Counted from the first letter of the stretch, positions 54,651 to 63,745 are shown. The stretch is 64,000 nt of DNA from Pseudomonadales bacterium (GCA_029210125.1 JARGPR010000003.1:248001-312000), one strand, 5' to 3'. Notes: a model not told the origin generated them from the letters alone. Numbers and translations: made by a program.

Positions 54651-55304
54651 CTAAAAAATAAGATCTGAAAAACACTCAACCGCCACAAAATCACCCTTTG
54701 GTTGTGGCGGTTTTTGGCTATCCGGTTGCGCAACACTTACCAAATGGCCAATGCCGTAGGTTTTGGCGCTATTTAAAACTGATTCGTTATCATCAATCAG
54801 CATAGTTCGGGCAGGGTCAAAGGGCTGCACATGAGACAATGCCCTCCAAAATTGCTGGGATTCCTTCGGACAACCAAAATCATGGGAACTGTAGATTTCA
54901 TCCAGCTGCTTATCTATTTCGGTAATCGCCAGTTTCAGATCAAGGCCCTTTCGGTGCGCGTTGGTTGCCAAGATACGCTTACAATTTTTTTGCTGAAGGA
55001 ACTCCAGAAAATCCACCACAAAGGGGCGAATCTGAACCAGGTGTTTCACCTCCTCCTTAAGCGCAATAATATCTACACCTAACGCCTCAGACCAATAATC
55101 CAGACAGTACCAGTTGAGGCTACCTTTGGTCTCGTGAAACAGCACAATCATTTTATCAAAGGCCTGATCACGGGTAATACCATGCTGTTCCGCGTAGCGC
55201 TGTGGCAGATGCTCCAACCAGAAATGATTATCGAAATAGAGATCGAGAAGCGTACCATCCATATCCAGCAAGACCGTATCAATATTGTTCCAATCTATCT
55301 TCAC
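54651..55304 (-). CDS. yrfG: HAD-family GMP/IMP nucleotidase (YrfG-like)
   Basis: A 217-residue haloacid dehalogenase phosphatase. Motif I DMDGTLLD, motif II threonine in ATNAHRKG, and motif III/IV TMLIDDNESVL with the lysine of PKESQQF. The N-terminus IDTVLLDMDGTLLDLYFDNHFW is characteristic of YrfG, which hydrolyses IMP and GMP. It is divergent from cysQ; in Pseudomonas relatives nudE lies between, but not here. Confidence 0.9.
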   Translation of the reverse strand: MKIDWNNIDTVLLDMDGTLLDLYFDNHFWLEHLPQRYAEQHGITRDQAFDKMIVLFHETKGSLNWYCLDYWSEALGVDIIALKEEVKHLVQIRPFVVDFLEFLQQKNCKRILATNAHRKGLDLKLAITEIDKQLDEIYSSHDFGCPKESQQFWRALSHVQPFDPARTMLIDDNESVLNSAKTYGIGHLVSVAQPDSQKPPQPKGDFVAVECFSDLIF

Positions 55305-55360
55305 CGCTACACTTACCCGTTCGAAAAATAGCAGTTTAAACCATTTTCAGGAGCTTTAGC

Positions 55361-56221
55361 GTGACATTGCCCGAACTGATCCAACCGGTAGTCGAAATTA
55401 GCAAACGTGCGGGTGACTGCATTCTTGAAGTTTACAACCGTGAGCAAGACATCAATGTAGACTTTAAGTCGGATGATTCGCCTCTGACCGAAGCCGACCT
55501 CGCAGCACATAAAGTGATTGAAGCTGGCCTGCAAGCACTCACCCCGGATATTCCGATTCTCTCCGAGGAGTCTGAGGAGATACCCTATTCAGTGCGCAGC
55601 CAATGGCAAAAATATTGGTTGGTAGACCCTCTTGACGGAACCAAAGAGTTCATCAATCGCAACGACGAATTCACCGTTAACATCGCATTGATTGATAACG
55701 GCGTACCAGTTTTGGGAGTAGTTTACGTGCCGGTTCTAAAACAGTTGTTTACAGGTGTAGCGGGGGATGGCGAAGGTTGTGGCGCATACCTCACTGAAGG
55801 TGACGGTCAACCCGCCGCTATTCGCGCACGCTCAGTGCCCGCCAAAGTTTCAGAAGAAACTCCGTTAATCGTAGTTGGAAGCCGCCGTCACGGTGCCGAT
55901 GCACTCAAACGCTGTCTTACCCGAATGCGCCAACACATTGGCCCAGTAGAGATGACCAGCATGGGCAGCTCACTGAAAATTTGTTTGGTAGCCGCAGGCA
56001 AGGCAGATATCTATCCGCGCCTGGCACTCACCTGCGAATGGGACACCGCCGCCGCCCAAGCGGTGGTAGAAGCCTCCGGTGCGATATTGGTGGATACTGA
56101 ATTAAAACCGCTGCGCTACAACCAGAAAGAGCCAATGTTAAATCCGTTTTTTTATGTCATTGGCGATAGCGACTTTGGTTGGTCCGATATTCTGGAGCCG
56201 GTAAAAGCACCGCCGGTTTAA
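55361..56221 (+). CDS. cysQ: 3'(2'),5'-bisphosphate nucleotidase CysQ
   Basis: Hydrolyses PAP, the by-product of sulfate activation and reduction, back to AMP. The 286-residue protein has the inositol-monophosphatase fold metal motifs LSEESEE, YWLVDPLDGTKEFI and CEWDTAAAQAVVEA. GTG start at 55361. Functionally linked to cysDN found earlier in the window but not in the same operon. Confidence 0.95.
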   Translation: MTLPELIQPVVEISKRAGDCILEVYNREQDINVDFKSDDSPLTEADLAAHKVIEAGLQALTPDIPILSEESEEIPYSVRSQWQKYWLVDPLDGTKEFINRNDEFTVNIALIDNGVPVLGVVYVPVLKQLFTGVAGDGEGCGAYLTEGDGQPAAIRARSVPAKVSEETPLIVVGSRRHGADALKRCLTRMRQHIGPVEMTSMGSSLKICLVAAGKADIYPRLALTCEWDTAAAQAVVEASGAILVDTELKPLRYNQKEPMLNPFFYVIGDSDFGWSDILEPVKAPPV

Positions 56222-56368
56222 TGGTCGGTTTGAGGAAAAATAGAGAAGCAAATGATTGTGGGTAACATGGACTTTTAATGCCAAATCCAGCGGATGAAAA
56301 AAGAGTAGAGATCAGCGAATAACAAATTTTGACGTCCGCTTGAAGTTGATCCGAGTGAACTTAAAAAG

Positions 56369-57265
56369 TTAGATCACGTTTAACACATGCTGTATTTCTG
56401 GCAGCATTCGTTGGACGCATTCTTTTCCCTCATCTATAGCTTCATTTGCTCTATAAAATTCCAATAGACCAATATGTGAAAGCTTTGGAGAAAGCAAAAT
56501 ATCTGGAGGGTCTCCAGCCATACGACTTCTTGTGATTCTGTCTTGCGTAATATTTACTGAACCTGCGATAGCTTCGAACAAACTGGGTGGTTGATCTTCA
56601 TCTCTTGTCGTTGAAAATACCGAAGCGGAATATTCCTTGACTAGAGAGGAGATCTTGCTTGCAGCACCTACATTTTGTTTGGCGATATTTTTTGATTTTT
56701 GAAAATGTTTTCCGATGATATCGCCATTTAGATTTACCGCTATAACAATATCTGCCCCTAGTGCTCGACAGACGGAAACAGGAACCGGATTAACTAATCC
56801 ACCATCTACAAGCCAACTATTATTATTTCTAATTGCTGGAAAAAGACCAGGCAGTGAAATCGATGCCCAAACGGCTTCTAACACTGAGCCTTCCGTTAAC
56901 CATACCTCTCTACCATTATCTAAATCGGTTGCTACAGTGGCATATTTCTTATCAAGAGCCTCTATTGCTGAATTATCTTGCGCTACGTATTTTCCTAAAA
57001 ATTGATGTAGTTTTTCGGTATTAACGAAACCATTTAGAGATGAATTAATTTCAAAAAATCTAGCTATGTCAAACTTACTCAGTGAGCACACCGATTCTTC
57101 CAGTTTATCAAGATTATTTGATACATAAGATGCACCGACTAACGCACCTATGGAAGTACCACAAACGATATCGGGAATAATCCCCTCAGCAGTCAGTGCT
57201 CTAATAATACCTATATGAGACCATCCGCGAGAAGAACCACTTCCAAGGGCTAAACCAATCTTCAT
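56369..57265 (-). CDS. Patatin-like phospholipase (RssA/NTE family)
   Basis: A 298-residue lipid acyl hydrolase. Oxyanion glycine motif GLALGSGSSRGWSHIG, nucleophile in GTSIGAL, and catalytic aspartate in DGGLVNPVPV. The family includes E. coli RssA. No signal peptide or added domains; AT-richer than its neighbours. It is about 150 bases from cysQ, convergent with it. Confidence 0.92.
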   Translation of the reverse strand: MKIGLALGSGSSRGWSHIGIIRALTAEGIIPDIVCGTSIGALVGASYVSNNLDKLEESVCSLSKFDIARFFEINSSLNGFVNTEKLHQFLGKYVAQDNSAIEALDKKYATVATDLDNGREVWLTEGSVLEAVWASISLPGLFPAIRNNNSWLVDGGLVNPVPVSVCRALGADIVIAVNLNGDIIGKHFQKSKNIAKQNVGAASKISSLVKEYSASVFSTTRDEDQPPSLFEAIAGSVNITQDRITRSRMAGDPPDILLSPKLSHIGLLEFYRANEAIDEGKECVQRMLPEIQHVLNVI

Positions 57266-57348
57266 TTCAATCTTACTCTGCTAAATTTCATGGAATTTTG
57301 GTGTGGACTAAAAAAGCAGACACGATAACTATCCGATGAGTTGTACTT

Positions 57349-58116
57349 TTACTGAGTATCCAAACCACTCAATTTACTGGCAATATAAACTCCATAGCTG
57401 TAATAATTTTTATATTTCTTATAAAGCGAAATTTCTTTCTTTTCAGTCTCTACAATTTTTTGAGCATTTTCATTGTTTGCATTCCGCTCAATAAATTCGG
57501 TAAAACTGTTTTGCATTGGCCGATAGTAATTATCCAGCCAGCATTGCTCGGGTAAAATAAAATAGGCTACTGGGGAATAGCCATTGTTTTCTAATATGCT
57601 GATCTTTGACGAGGCAGTGTCTATTCCCGGGTATTCAGACTGCCAATATTTTTCGACTTCAAGTGGGCGATCATTCGTTGTCCATGTGATTTCCGATACG
57701 ACCAGTAATCCACCAGGTTTCAGAAAACGCTTCCAGTCATTTATTCCGTTTTCGAAACCCATATTGTAGATGGCTCCTTCAGACCAGATTACATCAAACT
57801 CTTCATTGTCAAATGGCAGACTTTCCATTGAACCTACGAGAGGGCCTATTTTATTAGATAAGCCTGCATTTTCTGTGTTGGTTTTAAGTACATCAATAAA
57901 ATCTGGCAAAAAATCTACTGCGGTTATTTGGGCGTTTAATGAACGGGCAAGCAACATGGAAGCAGCGCCTGTACCGCAGCCTATATCTGCTATTTTTAAC
58001 GGGGTTGACTGGTCTAATCCGGCCAGGGCGATTGCTTTTTTTGTCTCTGCATCCCCTCCCGGCCCTTGCCGCTTTGCCCTTTTATGGAGGTCTATTAAGA
58101 GTTGATATTCTTCCAC
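57349..58116 (-). CDS. SAM-dependent class I methyltransferase
   Basis: A 255-residue methyltransferase with the SAM-binding motif IADIGCGTGAASMLLA (about 38-53), acidic loop ITAVDFLP, and DVIWSEGAIYNMGFENG. The C-terminus extends into a helical region. The substrate is unknown; ubiquinone/menaquinone-type or small-molecule methylation would be guesses. It sits 83 bases after the patatin gene on the same strand. Confidence 0.88.
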   Translation of the reverse strand: MEEYQLLIDLHKRAKRQGPGGDAETKKAIALAGLDQSTPLKIADIGCGTGAASMLLARSLNAQITAVDFLPDFIDVLKTNTENAGLSNKIGPLVGSMESLPFDNEEFDVIWSEGAIYNMGFENGINDWKRFLKPGGLLVVSEITWTTNDRPLEVEKYWQSEYPGIDTASSKISILENNGYSPVAYFILPEQCWLDNYYRPMQNSFTEFIERNANNENAQKIVETEKKEISLYKKYKNYYSYGVYIASKLSGLDTQ

Positions 58117-58192
58117 TTTTTCACTCTCTCAAGTTATCGATTCAAAGTCCGCCATCGGAATTAATTAAAAATAGTGCGTAACTAGAGCTGTA

Positions 58193-58957
58193 TCATCTGA
58201 TATTTTGCTGACTACTTTGTGGTAAAAACTTAAATAACAAAGCGATCAGAGCAATACTCCATACGATGACAGCACCACTTGGTAGGTCGAATAATGAGGA
58301 AAAAATTAATCCAAGCCCATAACCTAGTGCGCCGAGAACGAAGCCCGTCGACAATGACTTTTGATGACCCAAGCTTCCAAGGGCAGGAATAATCAGGCTG
58401 GCGAAAACCAAATATACACCAACAAGCTGAACGGAACTGGTGACCGCCAGTGCAAACAAACTATAAAACCCAAGGTTGCCTAATTTCTGTCGAAAATTAA
58501 ATAACAGCCATAATATTAAGCCTGTCACCAGAGCGGTTGGTAGCAGTTGCTCCCAGGTGATCCAGAGTATTTGCCCCACCAATAAATCTTTAAGTGAGTC
58601 GCCACCATGTGGGTTATTTGCCAACAGTAAAATACTGGCGGTGGCCGCCAGTATAAAAGTAATACCAATCAGAGCTTCCTGATGTTGCCCCCACTGTTTT
58701 TCCATCCAGCTTAGAACCAATGCGCCGACCAGGGCGGCACTCAAGGCGGCCAATTGTACTTCCCATCCGTGGGCCTCCCAGCCAAAGCGCCAGGCTAGAA
58801 TCACCCCCAGGCCAGCGATTTGGGCAATGGCCAGATCAATAAAAATAATGCCACGTTTCAGCACTTCCTGCCCGAGTGGAACATGGGTTGCCAATATCAG
58901 TAAGCCGGCAATAAATGCCGGCCCTAGTATGGATAGCTCTAGTCCTTCGAGACTCAT
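58193..58957 (-). CDS. znuB: Zinc/metal ABC transporter permease (ZnuB family)
   Basis: A 254-residue membrane protein with about eight helices and the ABC-3 permease layout, including ALLSWMEKQWGQHQEALIG-like coupling region in the middle and repeated 'ALGSLGHQKSL' near the C-terminus. It overlaps the ZnuA-like gene by one base and follows it. No ZnuC-type ATPase is in the window, so its ATPase must be encoded elsewhere or shared. Confidence 0.85.
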   Translation of the reverse strand: MSLEGLELSILGPAFIAGLLILATHVPLGQEVLKRGIIFIDLAIAQIAGLGVILAWRFGWEAHGWEVQLAALSAALVGALVLSWMEKQWGQHQEALIGITFILAATASILLLANNPHGGDSLKDLLVGQILWITWEQLLPTALVTGLILWLLFNFRQKLGNLGFYSLFALAVTSSVQLVGVYLVFASLIIPALGSLGHQKSLSTGFVLGALGYGLGLIFSSLFDLPSGAVIVWSIALIALLFKFLPQSSQQNIR

Positions 58958-59862
58958 TACTGAACACTCAACAACTGATTGAGTAGTCGGTCAAACCACT
59001 GGGTCAGTGTTTCGTCTTTCGATGGACTTAAGGGTAATGCAACCGCAGAGATTTTGGTCTTCTGTGTTAACCATCGTGCCGATTTATCGCTTTGATAACT
59101 GGCATACAGCAACCGATCGGCGGGGTTCTGATTGAGCTTGGTGAGTACTTTGCCCAAGTGGGAACTACTGGCCGGAATACCTGGTTTTGGCTCCAGCGTT
59201 GCAACCTGTGTTAGACCCAGCCACGACTCCAGATAGACCCAATTGTTATGACTGACCACAATACGCGCACCGCGTAATGACTGGCTGCGTTGCTGCCATT
59301 GCTGAATGGCCTGTTGCCACTGTTGGGTGAACGTCGCCAGATTATTCTGATAATGCGACTGATTGGCAGGGTCAACCTTTGACAGGGTATCCGCAAGTGC
59401 TATGGAAACCTTTAGCATGCGCTCCGGGTCGACATGAAAATGTGGGTTTCCCGCTGCGTGAATGTCACCGAGACTTCGATCAAGTAAGGTGGGTTTTTCC
59501 AGCAAGGTGACATAATCCGCAGCCATAAAGTGCCCCGTTTGACCCGGCTGGACAGAGCCATTTCCGGATTTGCGTAACAATAAAGGTAGCCAGCCAACCT
59601 CAAGGTCAGCACCGGTGCAGACCAAAAGGTCGGCGCGGCGCATTTTGGCGATCAGGCTGGGGCGTGCTTGTATATGATGGGGGTTTTGCATCGCAGTGGT
59701 CGCGCTGGTGACTTTTACTTTATCAGTGCCCAAAGCCTGGGACAGGGCCGCCCACTCTGGCTCACATGCAAATATATTGATTTGCGCGCTGGTGTGGTGG
59801 GCAAAAAACGGAAAGATCAATAAAAGCAATAAAGCGGGTTTTTTTATCTTCGAGTAAAACAT
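58957..59862 (-). CDS. znuA: Zinc ABC transporter substrate-binding protein (ZnuA-like)
   Basis: Periplasmic metal-binding protein of 301 residues: signal peptide of about 26 residues (PFFAHHTSAQ), then the family metal ligands in NPHHIQARPS, GNPHFHVDPERM and VVSHNNWVYLE, and a C-terminal aspartate region (YQSDKS). The acidic histidine-rich loop of enterobacterial ZnuA is missing. Zinc is preferred as ligand from family knowledge; manganese is less likely because of the three histidines. Confidence 0.88.
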   Translation of the reverse strand: MFYSKIKKPALLLLLIFPFFAHHTSAQINIFACEPEWAALSQALGTDKVKVTSATTAMQNPHHIQARPSLIAKMRRADLLVCTGADLEVGWLPLLLRKSGNGSVQPGQTGHFMAADYVTLLEKPTLLDRSLGDIHAAGNPHFHVDPERMLKVSIALADTLSKVDPANQSHYQNNLATFTQQWQQAIQQWQQRSQSLRGARIVVSHNNWVYLESWLGLTQVATLEPKPGIPASSSHLGKVLTKLNQNPADRLLYASYQSDKSARWLTQKTKISAVALPLSPSKDETLTQWFDRLLNQLLSVQ

Positions 59863-59919
59863 GATGTTCTCCAGAATATGAGGTTCGCACCAGCCACCGA
59901 TGACTGGTGCGAGGATTCA

Positions 59920-61299
59920 TCAAAATTGATGAGCGCCGTGGCTGCCGAGACTCATGGTGTACTGCAATATCATCTGATCATCCGCGTTTTCATAGGACTC
60001 ATCACGGTTATATTGCAGCCGTACTCGAGAAAATTCACTCGGTACCCACTCGACCATGACGCTGGTGCGTTTGGGGGTGTGCCCTTCATTGTCTAGTCCT
60101 GCTTCGCCCAATACGCCGGCATCTGAACCCTGGTTATTGCTGTCTAACTGGTCATAACGTAAACCTGCTCTCCATTGAGGTCTAAATTGATATATAAGTT
60201 GTGCGTACCAACCTGATTGGTCACCGTCATAGCTGCTGGTCTCGATTGGTGGGCCGCTGTTGAGCATAGTAACCATGCCATCTTCCTGGCGATCAAAGTA
60301 TTCAAACTGGATTTTAATATGTTGATTTCTTGGGTTGCCGTTAGGCGCCCACTTATATACAAAATCCAGCGCGTTAATTTTACTGTCGCCATCAAAGGAT
60401 GGAGTTTCTGCGGTTGTGCTTCCACCGTGGGAATGGCCACCGCTGGTGCGACCCTCAATATTGTTCGCCTGCCAGTGGCTTAAACCGAGTTGCCAACTGT
60501 GGGCTATACCGATGTCACCACCGATATTGGCAAATACCGTTGCGGCACCAATATCATTCTGTTCACCGCCTGCGGGAAAAAGGCTACCACCTAAAAGCTC
60601 AGCGCCCAGCTGTAAAAAAATATCGGTAGGCGCAACATAGGTTATCTGTAGACCATCGTCCCTGAGTTGATCACCGAACAACCCGCGATAAATCAGCGGC
60701 GCATCGGCAAAATCCCAGGCATGAGCATGTTGCTCGTTGATATACCCCATAGCGGAGAAAAACCTTCCAGCTTTTAGGGTAAAGCCACCGCCCAGGCCTA
60801 AGGTTTGAATAAAGGCCTCCTCCAGGTCTACTTCCGTACCTCCGTCTTCATTATGAAAGCCGATCGTCGCTTTGCCATAAAATTTATCGTCAATATTGGC
60901 ACTGAAAGCCAGCTCACTTTCACCCACTGAAAGACCTCTAGAGCCTAAGCCAGATTCACCGCCCAGCGCAAAACCGGGTAGCTCATAATCTTCAGGGTCA
61001 TTGCCAAAATTGGCGTAACGGCCATCAAGAATAAGACTGATCGCGGGATTAAATTTGTTTTGAGTCACCATATTTGTGTGACCAGGGTTGACCGCAATTC
61101 CCTGGGTGTCCGCATTGACTTGTTGCGTCTTATCCTCAGTTTTCATCAGTTTGACTTCAAGCGCTTCAACACGTTGCTCGTAGTCCTTTTTTAGGGTGTT
61201 CATTTGTTGTTTTAATAGCTCTATTTCAGTTTCAGCAACAACTGAGGTTGAAAAAAGCTGGGCGATAGATATCGCAGCAATAGGGTATGCCTTACGCAT
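59920..61299 (-). CDS. Outer membrane beta-barrel protein of the zinc uptake group
   Basis: A 459-residue secreted protein from the ATG at 61299, which is preceded by GGGAG. A signal peptide (about 1-22) is followed by a predicted coiled coil (about 25-60, MNTLKKDYEQRVEALEVKL) and a long region of alternating hydrophobic and polar residues ending in TMSLGSHGAHQF, a barrel-type C-terminus. A histidine-rich loop GGHSHGG lies in the middle. The setting (ZnuAB-like genes) suggests a zinc-regulated TonB-independent porin, but this is inference. Confidence 0.75.
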   Translation of the reverse strand: MRKAYPIAAISIAQLFSTSVVAETEIELLKQQMNTLKKDYEQRVEALEVKLMKTEDKTQQVNADTQGIAVNPGHTNMVTQNKFNPAISLILDGRYANFGNDPEDYELPGFALGGESGLGSRGLSVGESELAFSANIDDKFYGKATIGFHNEDGGTEVDLEEAFIQTLGLGGGFTLKAGRFFSAMGYINEQHAHAWDFADAPLIYRGLFGDQLRDDGLQITYVAPTDIFLQLGAELLGGSLFPAGGEQNDIGAATVFANIGGDIGIAHSWQLGLSHWQANNIEGRTSGGHSHGGSTTAETPSFDGDSKINALDFVYKWAPNGNPRNQHIKIQFEYFDRQEDGMVTMLNSGPPIETSSYDGDQSGWYAQLIYQFRPQWRAGLRYDQLDSNNQGSDAGVLGEAGLDNEGHTPKRTSVMVEWVPSEFSRVRLQYNRDESYENADDQMILQYTMSLGSHGAHQF

Positions 61300-61375
61300 T
61301 AGGAATTCTCCCGTAACCATAAAAGATATTGACGCAATCAATCAGTTGATTGCGTAGAGGTAACAATAAGTGGGC

Positions 61376-61663
61376 TTACAGGAAAGAAAGGGGCGGAGCG
61401 CGGGCGAAGTAGGCTGTTGATAGAGAGGATAGTAAGCGTATGGATACGCGATCAACGAGAAGAACTGAACCCGGCGGAACGGGTAATGATATGTCCGGAG
61501 AAATCAGCCCATTGCCTGAGTTCTCACAGTGTAAAAATGCCGAGCAAGAATGATCAGGTTTATGGAACGGGTGTTCCACAGAGTGGAGAAGCACAGCCAT
61601 CTGGCTCACAAGCAAAATGCTTAAAAGCGCTATAGATCCCAGAATGTGCTTTCGGTTTGTCAT
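61376..61663 (-). CDS. Small His/Cys membrane-associated protein (DUF2946-like)
   Basis: A 95-residue protein with one N-terminal helix or signal (about 8-27), then HSVEHPFHKPDHSCSAFLHC, dense in histidine and cysteine, and a C-terminus ending YFARAPP. The pattern is like the small DUF2946 proteins often found beside metal-regulated genes. It precedes the outer-membrane gene by 76 bases, separated by a 9-bp inverted repeat at 61333-61354. A metal-handling role is inferred. Confidence 0.6.
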   Translation of the reverse strand: MTNRKHILGSIALLSILLVSQMAVLLHSVEHPFHKPDHSCSAFLHCENSGNGLISPDISLPVPPGSVLLVDRVSIRLLSSLSTAYFARAPPLSFL

Positions 61664-61992
61664 TTATCGAGATTGCTTAATCTGACAGTTCGTCTTTTTA
61701 AATGGTGCTTATCGGTCCGGATTCTAAGCTAAATCCTGCTTAGTAACCATAAAATGATGCTCAAGAATCCGAGACATCTGATCAAGGTACTCATACCGAG
61801 CTCGAACCCCTGAGGTTAAAATGCATTTTGAGCGGGAGGGAATCTACTTTTCATTTTCCCTCGCAGGGTGTACCCCTGTACAGTTATAAACCCTGATTGA
61901 TCAAACCGATACCTATTGTCGAGTATCCGGTTTCATTTTTTTGTGTGGGATATTTTTGGCGTCAATCTGCAAAACTGAAAGCCTCGCACCTT
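61664..61992. other. Intergenic region with a weak stem-loop
   Basis: No gene seen. It contains an imperfect stem (GAGGGAA 61836-61842 with TTCCCTC 61856-61862, 13-base loop) without a T run, and a repeated TGTAC element (about 61870-61881). A promoter for the minus-strand gene at 61376-61663 and perhaps a metal-responsive operator should lie here, but I found no confident Zur box. Confidence 0.4.
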
Positions 61993-62769
61993 TTAGGTAT
62001 TGTAAGGAACTAGCGGTGCCAGTCCTGGACTGGCATTTACTTTTCTAGCAACGATGACCATTTCGCGTCGAAACCGACGGGGCAACAGTCGATAGGCGAT
62101 AGACAACAGTCTATTTTTACGCCCCAGTCCGTTCGTATGGCTGCGGTAACTGATCGAATCCACCGCTAGCCCGGCGGCCTCCACAAAACGCACCACTTCG
62201 TTTGTGGAATACTCTCGAACATGGCCCATATGTCCAAGACTACGTAACTTGCCGAACTCTGTGGCTGGGTCGGCGATGCTCCTGCCCAGGATAAATCTAG
62301 CGATGCTCGGAAGCGAATAAACGTTGGGGGTTGTAAGAATAAGCGTCGCACCGGTGGTCATAACCCGGTTTATTTCACTCAACACGAACGCCGGATCAAT
62401 CCGAAGATGCTCAAAGGTTTCGCACAGCATTACGCACTCGAAAGTTTCATCTTCAAAAGGCAATGTACTGCGCTCAATATCACATTGATGGACATCAAGC
62501 GAAAGTTGCTGGATAAATTCTGTACAACGTTTGGGGTCAATGTCGACACCAACCACCCCGTAGCCGGATAGTTTCAACAGGGCAGTCATATGGCAGGGAG
62601 CCGAACCAAGCTCCAGAATTGCGCCGGTTGGAGCAAGGTCTGTAATCAGACTAAGGTCAGCCAGATATCGCTGTTCGTGATTGAAAAGGTCATTCACATG
62701 CCAGTGGCGAGAGGGGCCGGCCTGTATCTTTACCGCCTGCCACAGAGACTCAATTGGAGATTGCTCCAC
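61993..62769 (-). CDS. SAM-dependent class I methyltransferase
   Basis: A 258-residue methyltransferase: ILELGSAPCHMTALLKLSG is an altered motif I (glycine-serine-alanine instead of GxGxG), VVGVDIDPKRC the acidic loop, and CVMLCETFEHLRIDP motif IV. It resembles enzymes modifying O-antigen or lipid sugars. The N-terminal 40 residues contain tryptophan/histidine (PSRHWHVNDLF). No clear operon partner. Confidence 0.85.
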   Translation of the reverse strand: MEQSPIESLWQAVKIQAGPSRHWHVNDLFNHEQRYLADLSLITDLAPTGAILELGSAPCHMTALLKLSGYGVVGVDIDPKRCTEFIQQLSLDVHQCDIERSTLPFEDETFECVMLCETFEHLRIDPAFVLSEINRVMTTGATLILTTPNVYSLPSIARFILGRSIADPATEFGKLRSLGHMGHVREYSTNEVVRFVEAAGLAVDSISYRSHTNGLGRKNRLLSIAYRLLPRRFRREMVIVARKVNASPGLAPLVPYNT

Positions 62770-62905
62770 AAGAATTACCCGCCAAAAAGGAAATAAGTAT
62801 AAACAGGGTGTGGAAGCGCCACTAGTGTTTCCGTTTATATGAATTCAAGCTGTTTGTAGCCAGGCAGCTACATTTTTGAACGCGTGTGCTGGTTACAGCC
62901 ATAAT

Positions 62906-62950
62906 CTTACCCCTATGGTGCATTACAGCGTAATACAACATAGGGGCAAG
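62906..62950. repeat. 45-nt nearly symmetric stem-loop
   Basis: CTT, CCCCTATG, TG and ATTAC on the left pair with GTAAT, CA, CATAGGGG and AAG on the right, giving 18 paired bases with three single mismatches (62909/62947, 62918/62938, 62921/62935) and a three-base loop AGC. No T run follows on either strand. It lies 52 bases beyond the EncFtn stop on the minus strand. It could be a transcript-end structure or a recombination site. Confidence 0.6.
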
Positions 62951-63001
62951 CTAGTTCGTAAGGGGGCTGCCGTCCAGGCTGAATTACCTTTTTGGAACTA
63001 T

Positions 63002-63289
63002 CTATTTATGGGCAATTGGTTTTTCGGTAAACAGATAGTTTTTTAGTTCTTTGTCCATAGTCGGATCTTTTCTTCTTATCCATTCTAAGACCATCGCCGC
63101 ATGTTCTTTTTCTTCATCTCGATTGTGCACAAGTATTGCTTTTAACTCATCATCCTTGCAAGCGTCGACTCGTTGGTTATACCAATCAACCGCTTCTAAC
63201 TCTTCCATTAATGAAACTATCGCCCGATGCATATCCCGTGTTTCATCAGATAGTTCTTCAATTGGTTCGTGGTAGCCTTCGTTTGACAT
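63002..63289 (-). CDS. Encapsulated-ferritin-like (EncFtn) protein without cargo tail
   Basis: A 95-residue two-helix ferritin-like protein. The core MHRAIVSLMEELEAVDWYNQ and HNRDEEKEHAAMVLEW is the signature of EncFtn from encapsulin systems. By alignment from memory with Rhodospirillum EncFtn, the ferroxidase residues E30, E60 and H63 and the entry pair W36/Y37 are kept, so iron oxidation is plausible. Encapsulated versions end in a long linker and targeting peptide; this one stops after LFTEKPIAHK. No encapsulin gene is visible on either side. A cassette-like GTTATGC box lies upstream (63328-63322, minus). Confidence 0.88.
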   Translation of the reverse strand: MSNEGYHEPIEELSDETRDMHRAIVSLMEELEAVDWYNQRVDACKDDELKAILVHNRDEEKEHAAMVLEWIRRKDPTMDKELKNYLFTEKPIAHK

Positions 63290-63321
63290 AATTTTCTCCA
63301 GTTAAATTTATATTCGCGTGC

Positions 63322-63344
63322 GCATAACGTTTGAGCCAAGCCGC
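63322..63344 (-). repeat. attC-like half-site upstream of EncFtn
   Basis: Minus strand: GCGGCTTGGCTCAAAC followed by GTTATGC, very like the right half of aadA-type attC sites (GCGGCTTAACTCAAGC GTTAGAT, 13 of 16 in the arm). The left half was not found within 150 bases, so it may be decayed or the match may be chance. It sits 33 bases before the EncFtn start. Confidence 0.4.
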
Positions 63345-63568
63345 ACAATTTGCTGCATGTTTTAAGCGCCTTCTATGGTCGAAACTCCACAGTTTTACCC
63401 CGATATTTTAAAGCGATAAAGTGAGGCTTAAACCCCCAGCTACTGGTTTTCAGCATGGCAGCCCGATGGATGTCAGGTGCAGATACCGTCTAACTCGCGA
63501 ACAAGAGCGCTCCATGTAGAATCTACTTTTAACTTGAACAGTTTAAAAAAATTCAAGCTCGAATGTAA

Positions 63569-63745
63569 CAAGGGCGAGATCTGAATACAACTACCGCCGT
63601 TTGCTTAAGAAAAAAGGAAAAGCAATCCGGAGTAGATGTCGAGACATCGTTTCTGGATTCTAATATTTTTGAGCTCGACCTGTACATGCAGGAAGAGAAT
63701 AATCCGGAGTGGATTAAACGCTTAATCACAGCATTAAGGCGATAA
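63569..63745 (+). pseudogene. Short coding relic or unusual small gene
   Basis: An open frame of 58 codons reads, in its second half, VDVETSFLDSNIFELDLYM and ends NNPEWIKRLITALRR, with protein-like composition. No ATG, GTG or TTG precedes the internal ATG at 63686; a CTG at 63581 is the only candidate. It may be the end of a truncated gene. No family recognised. Confidence 0.35.

Noticed and set aside
61333-61354. 9-bp inverted repeat CGCAATCAA/TTGATTGCG, considered as a Zur operator or terminator
   Set aside because: It does not match the Zur consensus I know, and there is no T run; only mentioned in the neighbouring gene entry.
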